From: Collinsella sp944321445
GTDB taxonomy: Bacteria; Actinomycetota; Coriobacteriia; Coriobacteriales; Coriobacteriaceae
Length of the DNA stretch: 64,000 nt
Assembly (NCBI RefSeq): GCF_030371825.1
Contig: NZ_JAUDDM010000002.1
Strand: one strand, 5' to 3'
The notes below the pieces were generated by a model, which worked only from the letters and a program-made list of their open reading frames with translations, searched no databases and had not been told where the DNA came from. The translations under genes and the position numbers were made by a program. Shown here in pieces: positions 17,311 through 25,628 of this stretch (positions within the stretch are counted from its first letter, which is position 1; every line of letters begins with the position of its first letter).

Positions 17311-17793
17311 GAAGATCCAGAAGTCGTCGCCGCCGCGCCGAAGCGAGTTCAGGATGCTCCTCACCGCGTCGATGCCGTCGAACTGGTCCAGCTCCTCGAA
17401 CCAGACCACCGCAGCGTAGCCGCGCGTGAACTTCACGCCTTTCAACTTCAAAGGGTCATCGGCTCCGCGGAACACGATGCGCTGCCCCGTCGGCAGATAC
17501 GTGAGCTCCATCGGGGAGATGCGCGCGCGGAACCACGCGTCGAGCCCCAGCGCCGCGATCGCCCACGTCATCTGCGAGAACACGGAGTCGCGCAGCGTGT
17601 TCGAGAACCTGCGCACCACCACCGCGTTCGCCTCCGGGTGCGCCAGGAGGAGCAGCACGATGCACACGCTGATGAAGCTCGACTTCGTGGACCCGCGCCC
17701 GCCGTGCAGCCAGTAGTGCGTGTGCCCGTGCGCCGCCACGTCGCCAAGCACGTCGTGGAAGCGCGGGATCACGAGCGAGGACGCGTCAACCAT
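17308..17793 (-). pseudogene. Phage terminase large subunit, N-terminal fragment
   Basis: Walker A GGRGSTKSS near residue 31 and Walker B AVVWFEELD near residue 130, as in PBSX-type packaging ATPases. The match ends at RGGDDFWIFC near 17308; beyond it the open frame is only the antisense of the QueG fragment. The nuclease half (over 250 residues) is missing, so it is inactive. It overlaps the small-subunit gene upstream by 8 bp, the usual phage order. Confidence 0.82.
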
Positions 17794-18217
17794 CGGAGCG
17801 CCCCTCCGCCGTCTGGTCGAATCCCGGCAGCGCCTCCTGCACCGGCTTGGCCACCACGCCCAGCACGATCTGCGGCGCCGCGGCCGCCTTCGCGTCGTCG
17901 CGCTGCCGGTCCGCCTTGCCGTACTCGTCCGGGTACTTGCGCTCCAGCAGCCACGCGGCGGCCGTCCAGTACTGGTTTCTCGCCAGCGCCGCCGAGCGGA
18001 TGGTCGTGAGCAGCGTCCGCTTGAACGCCGACTCCTCCTTTTTTAGCCCCTCGCTTAACGCGCGCTGCAGCTTCGTCTTCGGGTCGCCGATCCAGCGGTA
18101 GAACGTCGACTCGTGGATCCCCAGGGCGCAGATGATGTCCCCGTTGGAGAGGCCGTCCGCCTTGAGGCGGATCGCCTCGTCGACCATCTCCTGCGTCAGC
18201 TTCGCCCGCCTCGCCAT
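17786..18217 (-). CDS. Phage terminase small subunit
   Basis: 143 residues. The N-terminal helix-turn-helix (TQEMVDEAIRLKADGLSNGDI...HESTFYRWI) resembles the DNA-recognition domain of terminase small subunits; a charged C-terminal tail follows. Complete by length but orphaned: only the truncated large subunit follows and no other phage genes are present. This is the remnant of a prophage packaging region. Confidence 0.82.
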   Translation of the reverse strand: MARRAKLTQEMVDEAIRLKADGLSNGDIICALGIHESTFYRWIGDPKTKLQRALSEGLKKEESAFKRTLLTTIRSAALARNQYWTAAAWLLERKYPDEYGKADRQRDDAKAAAAPQIVLGVVAKPVQEALPGFDQTAEGRSDG

Positions 18218-18283
18218 GCAATCACCCCCGTGAAAGGTCGATAGATTCCCTCACGGTGGATTCTCGTGGCGCGTCACAAAGAG

Positions 18284-18303
18284 GGGCGCCCCTCCGGGCG
18301 CCC
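18284..18303 (-). terminator. Terminator after the flavin reductase gene
   Basis: GGGCGCCC, four bases, GGGCGCCC, then CTCTTTG on the minus strand. It lies 32 bp beyond the flavin reductase stop. Stem strong, U-tract weak. Confidence 0.6.
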
Positions 18304-18335
18304 GGACAAGCCCTCCGCCCGCTGCTGGGTGGAGC

Positions 18336-18896
18336 CTACATCAAGGCCTTCCCCGCGCTCCAGGCGCCGCCGACCTCCTCCCCGACGACCCGGTAGACGC
18401 GACGCGTCGAGTCGTACACGATCGGGCGCATCTGAGAGAAGTCGACGCGCCCCTCTCCGTCGAGCACCGCCTCGTCGACGCGGGTGTTGACGATCTCCCC
18501 AACGAAGCGCTTCTCGCCGGCCCAGTCCTCGACGGAAACCACGCGACACTCCATGGTGAGGGGGAACTCCTCGATGACCGGCGCGTCGACGAACTCGGAA
18601 CGCGTGAAGGTGAGCCCCGACCCCTCGGCCTTGTTGACCCTGCGCCCGGTGGCGATACCGAAGTAGTCCGCCTCGGCGACGTGCGCCGCGTCGGCGGGCG
18701 CAACCGTGAACGCCCCGCGCGCCAGGATGTTGTCGGTCGTCTTGTGGTCGCCGATGTTGATCGCCACCTGCGTGCGGGTGCACTCGCCGCCCCACGCGAC
18801 GTTCATGGCGTTTGGCGTCCCGTCCTCCCCGTAGCTCGCGACGATGAAGACCGACTGGGGGAACAGCTCGCCCGCCACGCCGAGATTCTTTTTCAT
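18336..18896 (-). CDS. Flavin reductase-like FMN-binding protein
   Basis: 186 residues with the split-barrel flavin reductase pattern: FIVASYGEDGTPNAMNVAW near the N-terminus, a CTRTQVAINIGDHK strand and a conserved GEIV strand. Such small proteins bind FMN and either reduce flavin or protect against electrophiles. Cytoplasmic. It is divergent from an HxlR-type regulator with a 155-bp shared promoter region; HxlR genes commonly control an adjacent redox or detoxification gene, so this is its likely target. Confidence 0.85.
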   Translation of the reverse strand: MKKNLGVAGELFPQSVFIVASYGEDGTPNAMNVAWGGECTRTQVAINIGDHKTTDNILARGAFTVAPADAAHVAEADYFGIATGRRVNKAEGSGLTFTRSEFVDAPVIEEFPLTMECRVVSVEDWAGEKRFVGEIVNTRVDEAVLDGEGRVDFSQMRPIVYDSTRRVYRVVGEEVGGAWSAGKALM

Positions 18897-19051
18897 GGCC
18901 TCTCCTCCTCTGCTCGAGCGGCCGCACCAGGCCGCGCCATCCTGCCTCGAGTATCTCCCTGCGTCCTCATTCTGTTAAGTACCGGCATTAATGTCAGGTG
19001 CTATCATTTGGTAAAGCGCATGCGACGAGAGCTTCACGGAGGGTGTGCGAC

Positions 19052-19387
19052 ATGGGGCGGGGCATAGAGGGCGCGTCGTTCGAGGGCACGGGGTACAGCT
19101 ACACGCTCTCGCTCATCCGGGGCAAGCACAAGATGTCAATCCTTTACTGCCTCATGGAGTACCAGCCCGTCCGCTTCAACGAGATGCGCCGCTACCTCGG
19201 CGGGGTATCCGACCGCACGCTCTCGCGGAGCCTCAAGGAGCTCGAGGCCGACGGGCTCGTCGCGCGCAGGGAGTACCCGCAAATCCCGCCGCGCGTCGAG
19301 TACTCGCTCACGGAGCGAGGCGCGTCGCTCATGGAGGTCCTCGACCTCCTGTGCGTCTGGGGCGAGAGGAACCGGCCTGGCGTTTGA
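19052..19387 (+). CDS. HxlR-type winged-helix regulator
   Basis: 111 residues from ATG 19052, with GGAGGG upstream. It has the HxlR/DUF24 pattern: GKHKMSILYCLMEYQPVRF, then NEMRRYL, a recognition helix SDRTLSRSLKELEADGLV and a wing with YSLTERG. The single cysteine pair (residues about 34 and 104) could be redox-sensing, which is inference. Divergent from the flavin reductase. The 3' end lies only 23 bp from the left end of the IS. Confidence 0.88.
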   Translation: MGRGIEGASFEGTGYSYTLSLIRGKHKMSILYCLMEYQPVRFNEMRRYLGGVSDRTLSRSLKELEADGLVARREYPQIPPRVEYSLTERGASLMEVLDLLCVWGERNRPGV

Positions 19388-19410
19388 GGCGTCAGCACTT
19401 CCGCTCCCGC

Positions 19411-19442
19411 TGAATCTGAATCTACCCCGATTCCGTTTACAC
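19411..19442 (+). repeat. IS3 left terminal inverted repeat
   Basis: Begins TGAATCTGAATCTACCCC; matches the inverse of the right end at most positions over 32 bp. Confidence 0.88.
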
Positions 19443-19444
19443 CC

Positions 19445-20591
19445 CTACGCCGCATTCAGGGCGGCGCCCTCCCGATGCCTCGCCTCGAACTCCGCCGGGC
19501 CGAGGTTCCCGAGCGCGGAGTGGATCCTGACCCTGTTGTAGAAAGCCTCGATGTACCCGAGGATCTCGAGCGCCGCCCGCTCGCGCGTCTCGAAGTTCCT
19601 CGCATGCACGCACTCGGCCTTGATGGGGCCCGTGAGCGACTCCATGGCCGCGTTGTCCCAGGGGGACGAGATGGAGCCCATCGAGGGCTCGATGCCGGCA
19701 TCCCGCATGGTCCTGCCCAGCAGCAGCGAGGCGTACTGGCTGCCGTGGTCGCCGTGGTGCACGCAGCCCTTCCCCGGGCGCCTTCTCGCAATCGCCGTCT
19801 TTAGCGCATCGTCGGCGAGCTCGGCGCCCATGCGGTCCGACATCGACCGGCCGACGATCATCCTCGACCATATGTCCATGACGACCGCCAGGCAGGGCCA
19901 GCCCTGATGGGTCCTCACGTACGTGATGTCGGCGAACCGGGCCCTGTCCGGCCCGTCCGCGCTGAAATCGCGGCGAACCAGGTCCGGCGCGGCGTCGGCC
20001 TGCGGCGCGGCGGCCTTCCTCTCCCCCTTGGGGCGCCCCGCGCATCCGCGCGTCGTCCCGGCCCGGCCGCTCTCGCGCATCAGGCGCGCCGCGCGCTTGC
20101 GCGAGGTGCGCGCACCGGCGCGCCTCAGCTCGGCGAAGACCTTCGGGGCGCCGTAGACGCCGCGGCTGGCGGCGCATATCTCGGAGATCTTCGCCGACGG
20201 CTCGGCGTCGCGCCTGTCGCGCGCGCTGGGCGGCCTTCTTCTCCACGCGTAGCATCCCTGCCTGGTGACCTTGAGCGCGGAGCACATCTCCGACACGCTC
20301 CAGCGCCCCTCGCTGGGCATGATGAAGGCGCTCGCTTTTAAAAGCATCTCGTTCTCGCGCCTCAGCCGCCCAACCTCGCGGCGGAGCCTGCGGTTCTCCC
20401 CGGCGACCTTAAAGGGGTTGTCCTCGGGCGACGCCTGCGCGGCGTCGGCCCTCTTGACCCAGTCGGATATGCTGCCGGCGTCGCAGCCGAGCTCCCTCGC
20501 TACCTCCGCGTGGGTGCCCCCCGCGCTCGCGGTAGGGCCTCGCCGCCTGCTGCTTGAACTCCGCCGAGTACTACGGCGACGGATGTCCCAT
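19445..20591 (-). pseudogene. IS3-type transposase (OrfA plus OrfB), inactivated
   Basis: OrfA would start at ATG 20591 but meets TAG at codon 7 (20571-20573), and an extra G in a six-G run (20517-20522 as C) shifts frame before GGTHAEVARELG. From there the helix-turn-helix, leucine-rich segment and OrfB run in one frame. The catalytic triad is visible: Asp in FADITYV, Asp in HHGDHGSQYA, Glu in NAAMESLTGPIKAE. A TTTTAAAAG stretch near 20335 sits where IS3 elements usually shift frame, but here both sides are already in the same frame. The core is intact; translation initiation is broken. Confidence 0.85.
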
Positions 20592-20643
20592 TTTTCTGCC
20601 TCCGTTTCCCCGTTTCGGAAATCGTGCCGAAACGGAAGTCCAC

Positions 20644-20675
20644 GTGTCAGCGGATCTGGGGCAGATTCAGATTCA
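20644..20675 (-). repeat. IS3 right terminal inverted repeat
   Basis: On the minus strand begins TGAATCTGAATCTGCCCC, mirroring the left end. Confidence 0.88.
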
Positions 20676-21630
20676 ATGTACATCATCTTGTTGAGCGCGC
20701 CCGCGATGGAGGGCACGAACAGGAGGTAAAAGATGAAGTCGAGCGCGAACGGTCGGAAGTCCGCACCGGAGAGCCCCGCGCCGAGGGCGATTCCCACCGG
20801 CAGGACGAACAGGTAGGCGTTGTTGATGATGGCCGTGAAGCCGGCATGAGGCTCTGCCAGAAGAGCGCCATGTCGAGCGCGAGGTCCGTGTAGGCGCGCA
20901 CCGCCGCGGACAGGCGCCCGAACGACTCCGCCGTCTGGCCGAACGCCTTCACGACAGGCATGCCGCGCACGTACTCCACCGTGGCGTTCGTCATGCGCTC
21001 CTGGTTGACCAGGTGGCGCCGCATCTTGTCCGTAATCGACTTATTGGAGAAGCCCGCCGCCTCGACGCCGAACGCCGCGACCACGCACGCCACCGCCGCC
21101 AGGCCGAAGCGCCAGTCGAAGACGAAGAGCAGCACCACGATCGCCACCGGCGCGGTGAACGCCGCCGCCATGTCGGGCAGCGAGTGGGCCAAGAACCCCT
21201 CGATGGCGCCGACGCCCTCGTCCATGACTTTCCCGACGCGCCCCGTGCCCAGAGCCTCGAGGCGCCCCAGCGAGATGCGCCCCAGGTGCTCGACGATCTG
21301 GAGCTTGAGGTTGTACTCGGCGTCGAAGGCCGCCGAGTGCGCGCAGAGAAGCGCCGCGAGGTAGAGTCCGATGTTGCCCGCCACACCCCCGAGGGCCATC
21401 CAACCGAAACCCGCCATGCGGCCCGCGTCGAGCGCGGCGAAGTCGGGGTAGACCGCGACGACGTCCGCCACCACGAGATAGACCGCAACGAATGGGACGA
21501 ACGAGCACGCCGACGAGAGCGCCGAGAGCACCATGGAGAGGCAGATGAGCCACCTCCCGCCGCCGATGAAGCCGATGACGCGGGCTGCCCAGGACGCTCC
21601 CTTGCCCGTGCCCTCCTTCCGCTTGGCCAT
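20676..21630 (-). pseudogene. ABC exporter half-transporter, frameshifted and cut by the IS
   Basis: From ATG 21630 (GGGGG upstream) the membrane domain of an ABC half-transporter reads well for about 260 residues (FVFDWRFGLAAVACV, EYVRGMPVVKAFGQT) and is similar to the intact protein at 6064-7929. Near 20850 one G is missing (CCGGCTTC for CCGGGCTTC), shifting the frame; the membrane domain then continues (FALDFIFYLLFVPS) in the next frame until the IS at 20675. The ATPase domain is absent and is not found beyond the IS. Divergent from an AraC regulator, as in the intact locus. Confidence 0.87.
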
Positions 21631-21736
21631 ATGGCCCCCTTTCCGCTGCGACCGTTCGGATAGGCCGATGCGAGCGCAGCAAGTTAGACTAGACTTACAG
21701 TTATTCTGTAACGGCGAGAAGGACGGGCGTACCACC

Positions 21737-22750
21737 ATGGGAGAAACGACCAATCGAAGGGATATGCGACCAAACGGAGAGGAAGAGCTCTTCCAGGCAG
21801 CGGAGCTCGAGCGCATGGGGCTGCTGCCCGCAGGCGATGACCGGGGCGCCGGCGAGCTGTTCGTGGGCGACGGCGTGCGCGCCGAGGGCTGGTACCGCGC
21901 GTGGGCGGGCGGCGACCTCACGGTGGTCACCTGTGACTTCACCATCCTCGTCGACACGCTCTTCGCCATAGACACGCGTCGCTACCTCACGGTGCGGGGC
22001 CAGGCGCCGGGGGCAGGCGGAGATGCGGTCGCATCTGGCCCCATGGCGATTGCCTACATCGAGACGCGCGAAGGGTGGGTCACAGCGCCCGTGCCAGCCG
22101 GCTCGCACTTCGCCTACACGGAGGTCGAGTACTTCGAGGGAGCGCTTCGGGGCGCGTTCGCCGAGCTCGGATGGAAGTCCATCGAGGGCATCTCGTCCCT
22201 TCTCGCCGAGATGCGGCAAAGCGTGGGCTGGGCCCCCGGGGTCCTCTCTGCGCTCGCTGAGATCTCCAACGTCGATCCCGCTGCGCCGGGAGCTCCGCTT
22301 GTCTACGAGGGAGCGGCGAAGATCCTTCTCGGCTCGCTTGTCGGGACCGCCGCGGCGGCTCTTCCGAAGGAAGGCGACGCGCGAACCGGCATCCTTGCCG
22401 CCATCGAACTCGCGAATACGCGATGGCGGGAAGGCGTAAGCCAACAGGAGGCTGCGTCTGTCGCCGGAATGGGGACCACCAAGTTCAAGCTCCTGTTCAA
22501 ACAGGCGACCGGAAGCTCTTGGTCGGCCTTCATAGCTGCGCGGCGAATGCGTGAGGCGAGGGCTCTGCTGCTGGCCGGAAGAAGTGTCGCCGAGACGGCA
22601 CGGGAGGTCGGCTACCGCTCTCCCACGAGTTTCTCCGAAGCCTTCGCTCGGATGCACGGCCTCTCTCCAGCGAGGTGGAAGGATGCGGCGAAGGCGGAGG
22701 TGGCGCATGTTGGTCCCCATGAGGGAGATTCGCCTGAGCGAGCTCGATGA
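21737..22750 (+). CDS. AraC-family regulator of the lost ABC locus
   Basis: 337 residues from ATG 21737. The C-terminal 100 residues hold two helix-turn-helix units (QQEAASVAGMGTTKFKLLFK and VAETAREVGYRSPTSFSEAF). The N-terminal part has the GWVTAPVPAGSHFAY pattern of sensors found in ABC-linked AraC proteins. It is intact although its presumed target, the divergent ABC pair, is destroyed. That makes it an orphan regulator or one recruited elsewhere. Confidence 0.87.
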   Translation: MGETTNRRDMRPNGEEELFQAAELERMGLLPAGDDRGAGELFVGDGVRAEGWYRAWAGGDLTVVTCDFTILVDTLFAIDTRRYLTVRGQAPGAGGDAVASGPMAIAYIETREGWVTAPVPAGSHFAYTEVEYFEGALRGAFAELGWKSIEGISSLLAEMRQSVGWAPGVLSALAEISNVDPAAPGAPLVYEGAAKILLGSLVGTAAAALPKEGDARTGILAAIELANTRWREGVSQQEAASVAGMGTTKFKLLFKQATGSSWSAFIAARRMREARALLLAGRSVAETAREVGYRSPTSFSEAFARMHGLSPARWKDAAKAEVAHVGPHEGDSPERAR

Positions 22751-22921
22751 GAGCACTTTTGAGCCGAATCGGGAGGGCGCTGGGACACCCCCACAGATGT
22801 CCCGCCCACTCCTCGTGCGCAACATAGGCAGGCTCGAGCATAGAAAGATAGCGAAATCTGGCGGAATTGCCATTTTTAAGGACGAAATTCTGGATAGACT
22901 GCCAATTATAGCGACGATTTT

Positions 22922-22949
22922 TTGGCAATTAGCCTCTTCCCCCTATAAT
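22922..22949 (+). promoter_or_regulatory. Sigma-70-type promoter of ATPase 3
   Basis: TTGGCA, 16-bp spacer, TATAAT, 26 bp upstream of the ATG. The -35 is part of an inverted repeat TGCCAA...TTGGCA (arms at about 22899 and 22922), so a repressor could cover it. Confidence 0.75.
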
Positions 22950-22975
22950 GGTAAAAGAGAGGATAGGAGGCATCC

Positions 22976-24316
22976 ATGAGAAGGAATGTCCTGGACCAGC
23001 TTGTCCGGTGGAAGCAGCGCTCAACGAGGAAGCCCCTGCTCGTTCAGGGCGCACGTCAGGTGGGCAAGACCTGGGCCATCAAGGAATTCGCGCGACGCGA
23101 ATTCGACGATATGGCCTACATTGACTTTCTCGCCGACGAGGACATGAAGGCCGTCTTTGACGGAAGCCTCGACCCGGAACGTCTCCTTGAGGCGATCTCC
23201 CTCAGAACAAACACCAACGCGGGAGAGCCCAACGTTCTTGTTGTGCTCGACGAGATACAAGAGTGCCCGCGAGCTCTCAGCTCGCTCAAAACCTTCTGCG
23301 AGCGGCGGCCCGACGTGCCCATCGTTGCGGCGAGATCGCTTCTTGGCGTTGCCCTGCACGGACGAAGACGACCGGGGGGCAACGAGCCGCGCATCTCCTT
23401 TCCCGTCGGCAAGGTCGACTTTCTTACCATGTATCCCATGACGTTCGAGGAGTACCTCGACGCCGTGGGCGAGAGCCGCATGACACGCGTACTCAGCGAG
23501 GCCAACACGTCCCTTCTCGATGCGTTCTCCGAACGCCTTACCGACCATCTGCGTCGGTACTACTTCGTGGGCGGCATGCCGGAGGCGGTTAGGACCTACG
23601 CGGAAACCCATGACTACTCAGCCGTCCGTAACGTCCAGACAAACCTGCTCACTGCCTATGAGCTGGATTTTTCAAAATATACCACCCCTCAGGTCAGCGA
23701 GCGCATCCGCTACGTCTGGCAGTCGCTGCCATCTCAGCTCGCCCGTGAGAACAAGAAGTTCATTTACTCAGCTGTGCGACCCGGCGCGCGGGCCCGTGGC
23801 TACGAGGAGGCCATCCAGTGGCTCGTTGACGCGGGACTCGCCCTGCGCGTGAGGCGCATCACCAAGGCAGGACTCCCCCTCTCCAGCTATGAGGACCCAA
23901 GTGCCTTCAAGCTCTACCTCCTTGACACAGGCCTCCTGGGAGCGGCGAGCGGGCTCGATGCGTCGACGATTGTGACAGGAAACCGCCTGTTCACCGAATT
24001 CAAGGGAGCGCTTGCCGAGAACTACGTGTGCCAAGTGCTCAATGCGTCAGGCAAGGTGACCCCACGATACTGGTCCGCCGAAAACTCAACGGGCGAGGTC
24101 GACTTCGTTTACGAATGGAAAGGCCGGGTCGTGCCCGTAGAGGTCAAAGCCGAGCAAAACCTCCACTCAAAGAGCCTGAAAGCGTTTCTCAACCGGTTCC
24201 ACCTGGAGCGCGGCATCAGGCTGTCGCTCTCGGGGTTCGAGAGTCAGCCGTGGGTAACCAACGTGCCGCTCTACGCCGTCGGGCTCTTGCCTGATAGGAT
24301 TGATATGACGGAATGA
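22976..24316 (+). CDS. AAA_14 ATPase with DUF4143 domain (paralogue 3)
   Basis: 446 residues from ATG 22976 with GGAGG 5 bp upstream. Walker A GARQVGKTW is near residue 25, Walker B VVLDEIQECPRA near 90, a YYFVGGMPEAVRTY block near 195, and the DUF4143 nuclease-like YWSAENSTGEVDFVYE...PVEVKAEQN near 365-395. In AAA proteins the GSLLGV loop usually follows VVAA; here it reads VAARSLLGV, with Arg in place of Gly. Unknown biological role. Strong own promoter; no partner gene. Confidence 0.9.
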   Translation: MRRNVLDQLVRWKQRSTRKPLLVQGARQVGKTWAIKEFARREFDDMAYIDFLADEDMKAVFDGSLDPERLLEAISLRTNTNAGEPNVLVVLDEIQECPRALSSLKTFCERRPDVPIVAARSLLGVALHGRRRPGGNEPRISFPVGKVDFLTMYPMTFEEYLDAVGESRMTRVLSEANTSLLDAFSERLTDHLRRYYFVGGMPEAVRTYAETHDYSAVRNVQTNLLTAYELDFSKYTTPQVSERIRYVWQSLPSQLARENKKFIYSAVRPGARARGYEEAIQWLVDAGLALRVRRITKAGLPLSSYEDPSAFKLYLLDTGLLGAASGLDASTIVTGNRLFTEFKGALAENYVCQVLNASGKVTPRYWSAENSTGEVDFVYEWKGRVVPVEVKAEQNLHSKSLKAFLNRFHLERGIRLSLSGFESQPWVTNVPLYAVGLLPDRIDMTE

Positions 24317-24344
24317 GGGATTACTCCAGAACAGACCGCACCTC

Positions 24345-24731
24345 TTACTCTGTCCCGATGATCTCCCGTTGCGCGCGCTTGGGCAACTTGGCGAAAACCA
24401 ACTCGTAGCTCATGTCGCAAAGGTCGAGCACGAGCTCCTCCGGCACGTCGGCATCGAGGTCGACAGAGATCCAGGTCCTCCCATCGGAATAGTAACCGGG
24501 GAGGATGCCGTCGGGAAACTCGGCCACCAGCTCGTGGATGCGATCGGGGTCGCACTTGAGCGAAAGGAGATGGCGTCCCGCATACGGCGGCTTCGCATCA
24601 GGCGAGGCGGTAAACTCGCAGGCGAACTGCCTGCCGCCCACCCAGTACACCATCCAACCCCACTTCTCGTGGAATGCCTTCGTCGCACCGGGGTGCGCAA
24701 GCAGCTGCTTATCGATAACAGAAACGTCCAT
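24345..24731 (-). CDS. MmcQ/YjbR-family protein
   Basis: 128 residues from ATG 24731, with GGGAGGG upstream. The YjbR-like fold is indicated by KWGWMVYWVGGRQFACEF, LSLKCDPDRIHELV and PGYYSDGRTWISVDL. These are small cytoplasmic proteins with a double-wing DNA-binding-like fold and no proven activity. It is convergent with ATPase 3, with 28 bp between stops. Confidence 0.8.
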   Translation of the reverse strand: MDVSVIDKQLLAHPGATKAFHEKWGWMVYWVGGRQFACEFTASPDAKPPYAGRHLLSLKCDPDRIHELVAEFPDGILPGYYSDGRTWISVDLDADVPEELVLDLCDMSYELVFAKLPKRAQREIIGTE

Positions 24732-24745
24732 ATGCCCCGCCCTCC

Positions 24746-24883
24746 CTACGACACGCCGTCCCGCCGGCACGCACGCCCGATCAGGTCGCTCGCGATCGTA
24801 AAGGCCGCAACACGGCGCGTCGGTACCGTGGTCTTCCCCGTCCCCGGCGCACCGGTGACGATAACGATCCTCCCCCGCTTCAT
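24746..24883 (-). pseudogene. P-loop ATPase N-terminal fragment
   Basis: Only 45 residues: MKRGRIVIVTGAPGTGKTTV shows a good strand-1/Walker A, but the frame ends shortly after and the following residues lose similarity. AAA or nucleoside-kinase-like proteins starting this way are 150 or more residues long. Probably a remnant. Confidence 0.5.
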
Positions 24884-24924
24884 GCGCGTCCTCCCGAGTC
24901 TGGCGTCAACCCTAGATGTCCTCG

Positions 24925-25215
24925 TCAAGCAGCATCGACGTCATACGCCGCTTGCGCTCGCAGCCAGTATCCGTCGGAAAGGCCGAAGAATCGACACAGG
25001 CGGAAATCGATATCCGCCGTGACGGGACACTGGCCAAGCACCATTCGATTGATGCGCTGCTCAGGTATGCCAGCTTCTTGCGCCAAGCGCTGCTGGGAGA
25101 TTCTCATAGGAACAAGAAACTCCTCCACCAGAAGCTCTCCTGGGGTTACGGGAGCAAGCTGACCATCGCCTCTTTGCAACTGAGCGGAAATCGACAAGCC
25201 AGACATCTTTGCCAC
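24925..25215 (-). CDS. higA: HigA-type antitoxin
   Basis: 96 residues. The pattern VTPGELLVEEFLVPMRISQQRLAQEAGIPEQRINRMV is characteristic of HigA/VapI antitoxins, with the C-terminal FFGLSDGYWLRAQAAYD. It normally neutralises a RelE-fold mRNase and represses its operon. The gene directly upstream (15 bp) is a YoeB-like toxin that carries two stop codons, so this antitoxin now appears to be an orphan or a solitary regulator. Confidence 0.85.
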   Translation of the reverse strand: MAKMSGLSISAQLQRGDGQLAPVTPGELLVEEFLVPMRISQQRLAQEAGIPEQRINRMVLGQCPVTADIDFRLCRFFGLSDGYWLRAQAAYDVDAA

Positions 25216-25230
25216 CTCCGTACACGGTGC

Positions 25231-25491
25231 CTACGCGAAATGATCTTTAGCGGAATAGAAGACGAGCTGACCGTCCGCAATCTCGTACACCAAGCGGTCA
25301 TCCTGATTGATGCGGCACGACCGCATGCCGGACAGCTCACCACGCAAGGGTCCGGGCTTCCCGATGCCGTCAAACGGATCGCACTCGACGTCTCGAATGA
25401 GTTGGTTGAGCCTTTTCGACGTATTCTTATCATGCCATTGTCACTAAATATAAACGTCCTGCACATCGTCCGTCCAGACCTTACGCGTCAT
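25231..25491 (-). pseudogene. YoeB/Txe-like toxin with two adjacent stop codons
   Basis: 86 codons from ATG 25491. It reads MTRKVWTDDVQDVYI, then TAG TGA, then QWHDKNTSKRLNQLIRD and on to FDGIGKPGPLRGELSG and INQDDRLVYEI, ending KDHFA. In YoeB the two residues at the stops are Tyr-Trp (YLYWQ), so the codons appear to be point mutations of TAY and TGG. The rest of the toxin, including the RNase C-terminus, is preserved without frameshift. Loss of toxicity is the obvious consequence. It lies between a possible antitoxin fragment and higA. Confidence 0.85.
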
Positions 25492-25579
25492 CGGTCTCCA
25501 CCAGCTCATACTCGGAAACCGCTCCTTCTTCTTCGCCGACGAGGGCGCGCGCAAAAGTGGAGCTGCTGCGAGCTTGCAT
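25481..25579 (-). CDS. Short frame overlapping the toxin start, possible antitoxin remnant
   Basis: 32 codons from ATG 25579 ending EYELVETDDA, overlapping the toxin ATG by 11 bp, the geometry of antitoxin-toxin pairs. A stop lies a few codons upstream of the ATG, and the N-terminal DNA-binding half of a RelB/YefM-type antitoxin is absent. Low confidence. Confidence 0.35.
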   Translation of the reverse strand: MQARSSSTFARALVGEEEGAVSEYELVETDDA

Positions 25580-25628
25580 GCCGGCTTCATTTCACACCGA
25601 TCCGATGGCCGCGACAGCGACGCAAAGA

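Larger units (their letters stand above)
19411..20675 (-). mobile_element. IS3-family insertion sequence, degenerate
   Basis: 1265 bp, bounded by 32-bp imperfect terminal repeats beginning TGAATCTGAATCT on both ends. It carries an IS3-type DDE transposase on the minus strand. No target-site duplication is visible: the flank is CCGC on the left and ATGT on the right. On the right it cuts an ABC transporter gene whose other half is not on the left side, so DNA next to the element has been lost or rearranged. Confidence 0.9.

Noticed and set aside
16921..18009. Long plus-strand open frame across terminase genes
   Set aside because: Only its first 93 residues (QueG-like) are meaningful; the rest is the antisense of the terminase genes.
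20325..20345. Programmed frameshift in the IS transposase
   Set aside because: A TTTTAAAAG run is present, but the regions before and after it are already in one frame; a shift would terminate the protein.
14049..25491. Stop-codon reassignment to explain TAG, TAA and TGA inside frames
   Set aside because: All three stop codons occur as ordinary ends of intact genes here, and the interrupted genes sit in a zone of decay; nonsense mutations are simpler.
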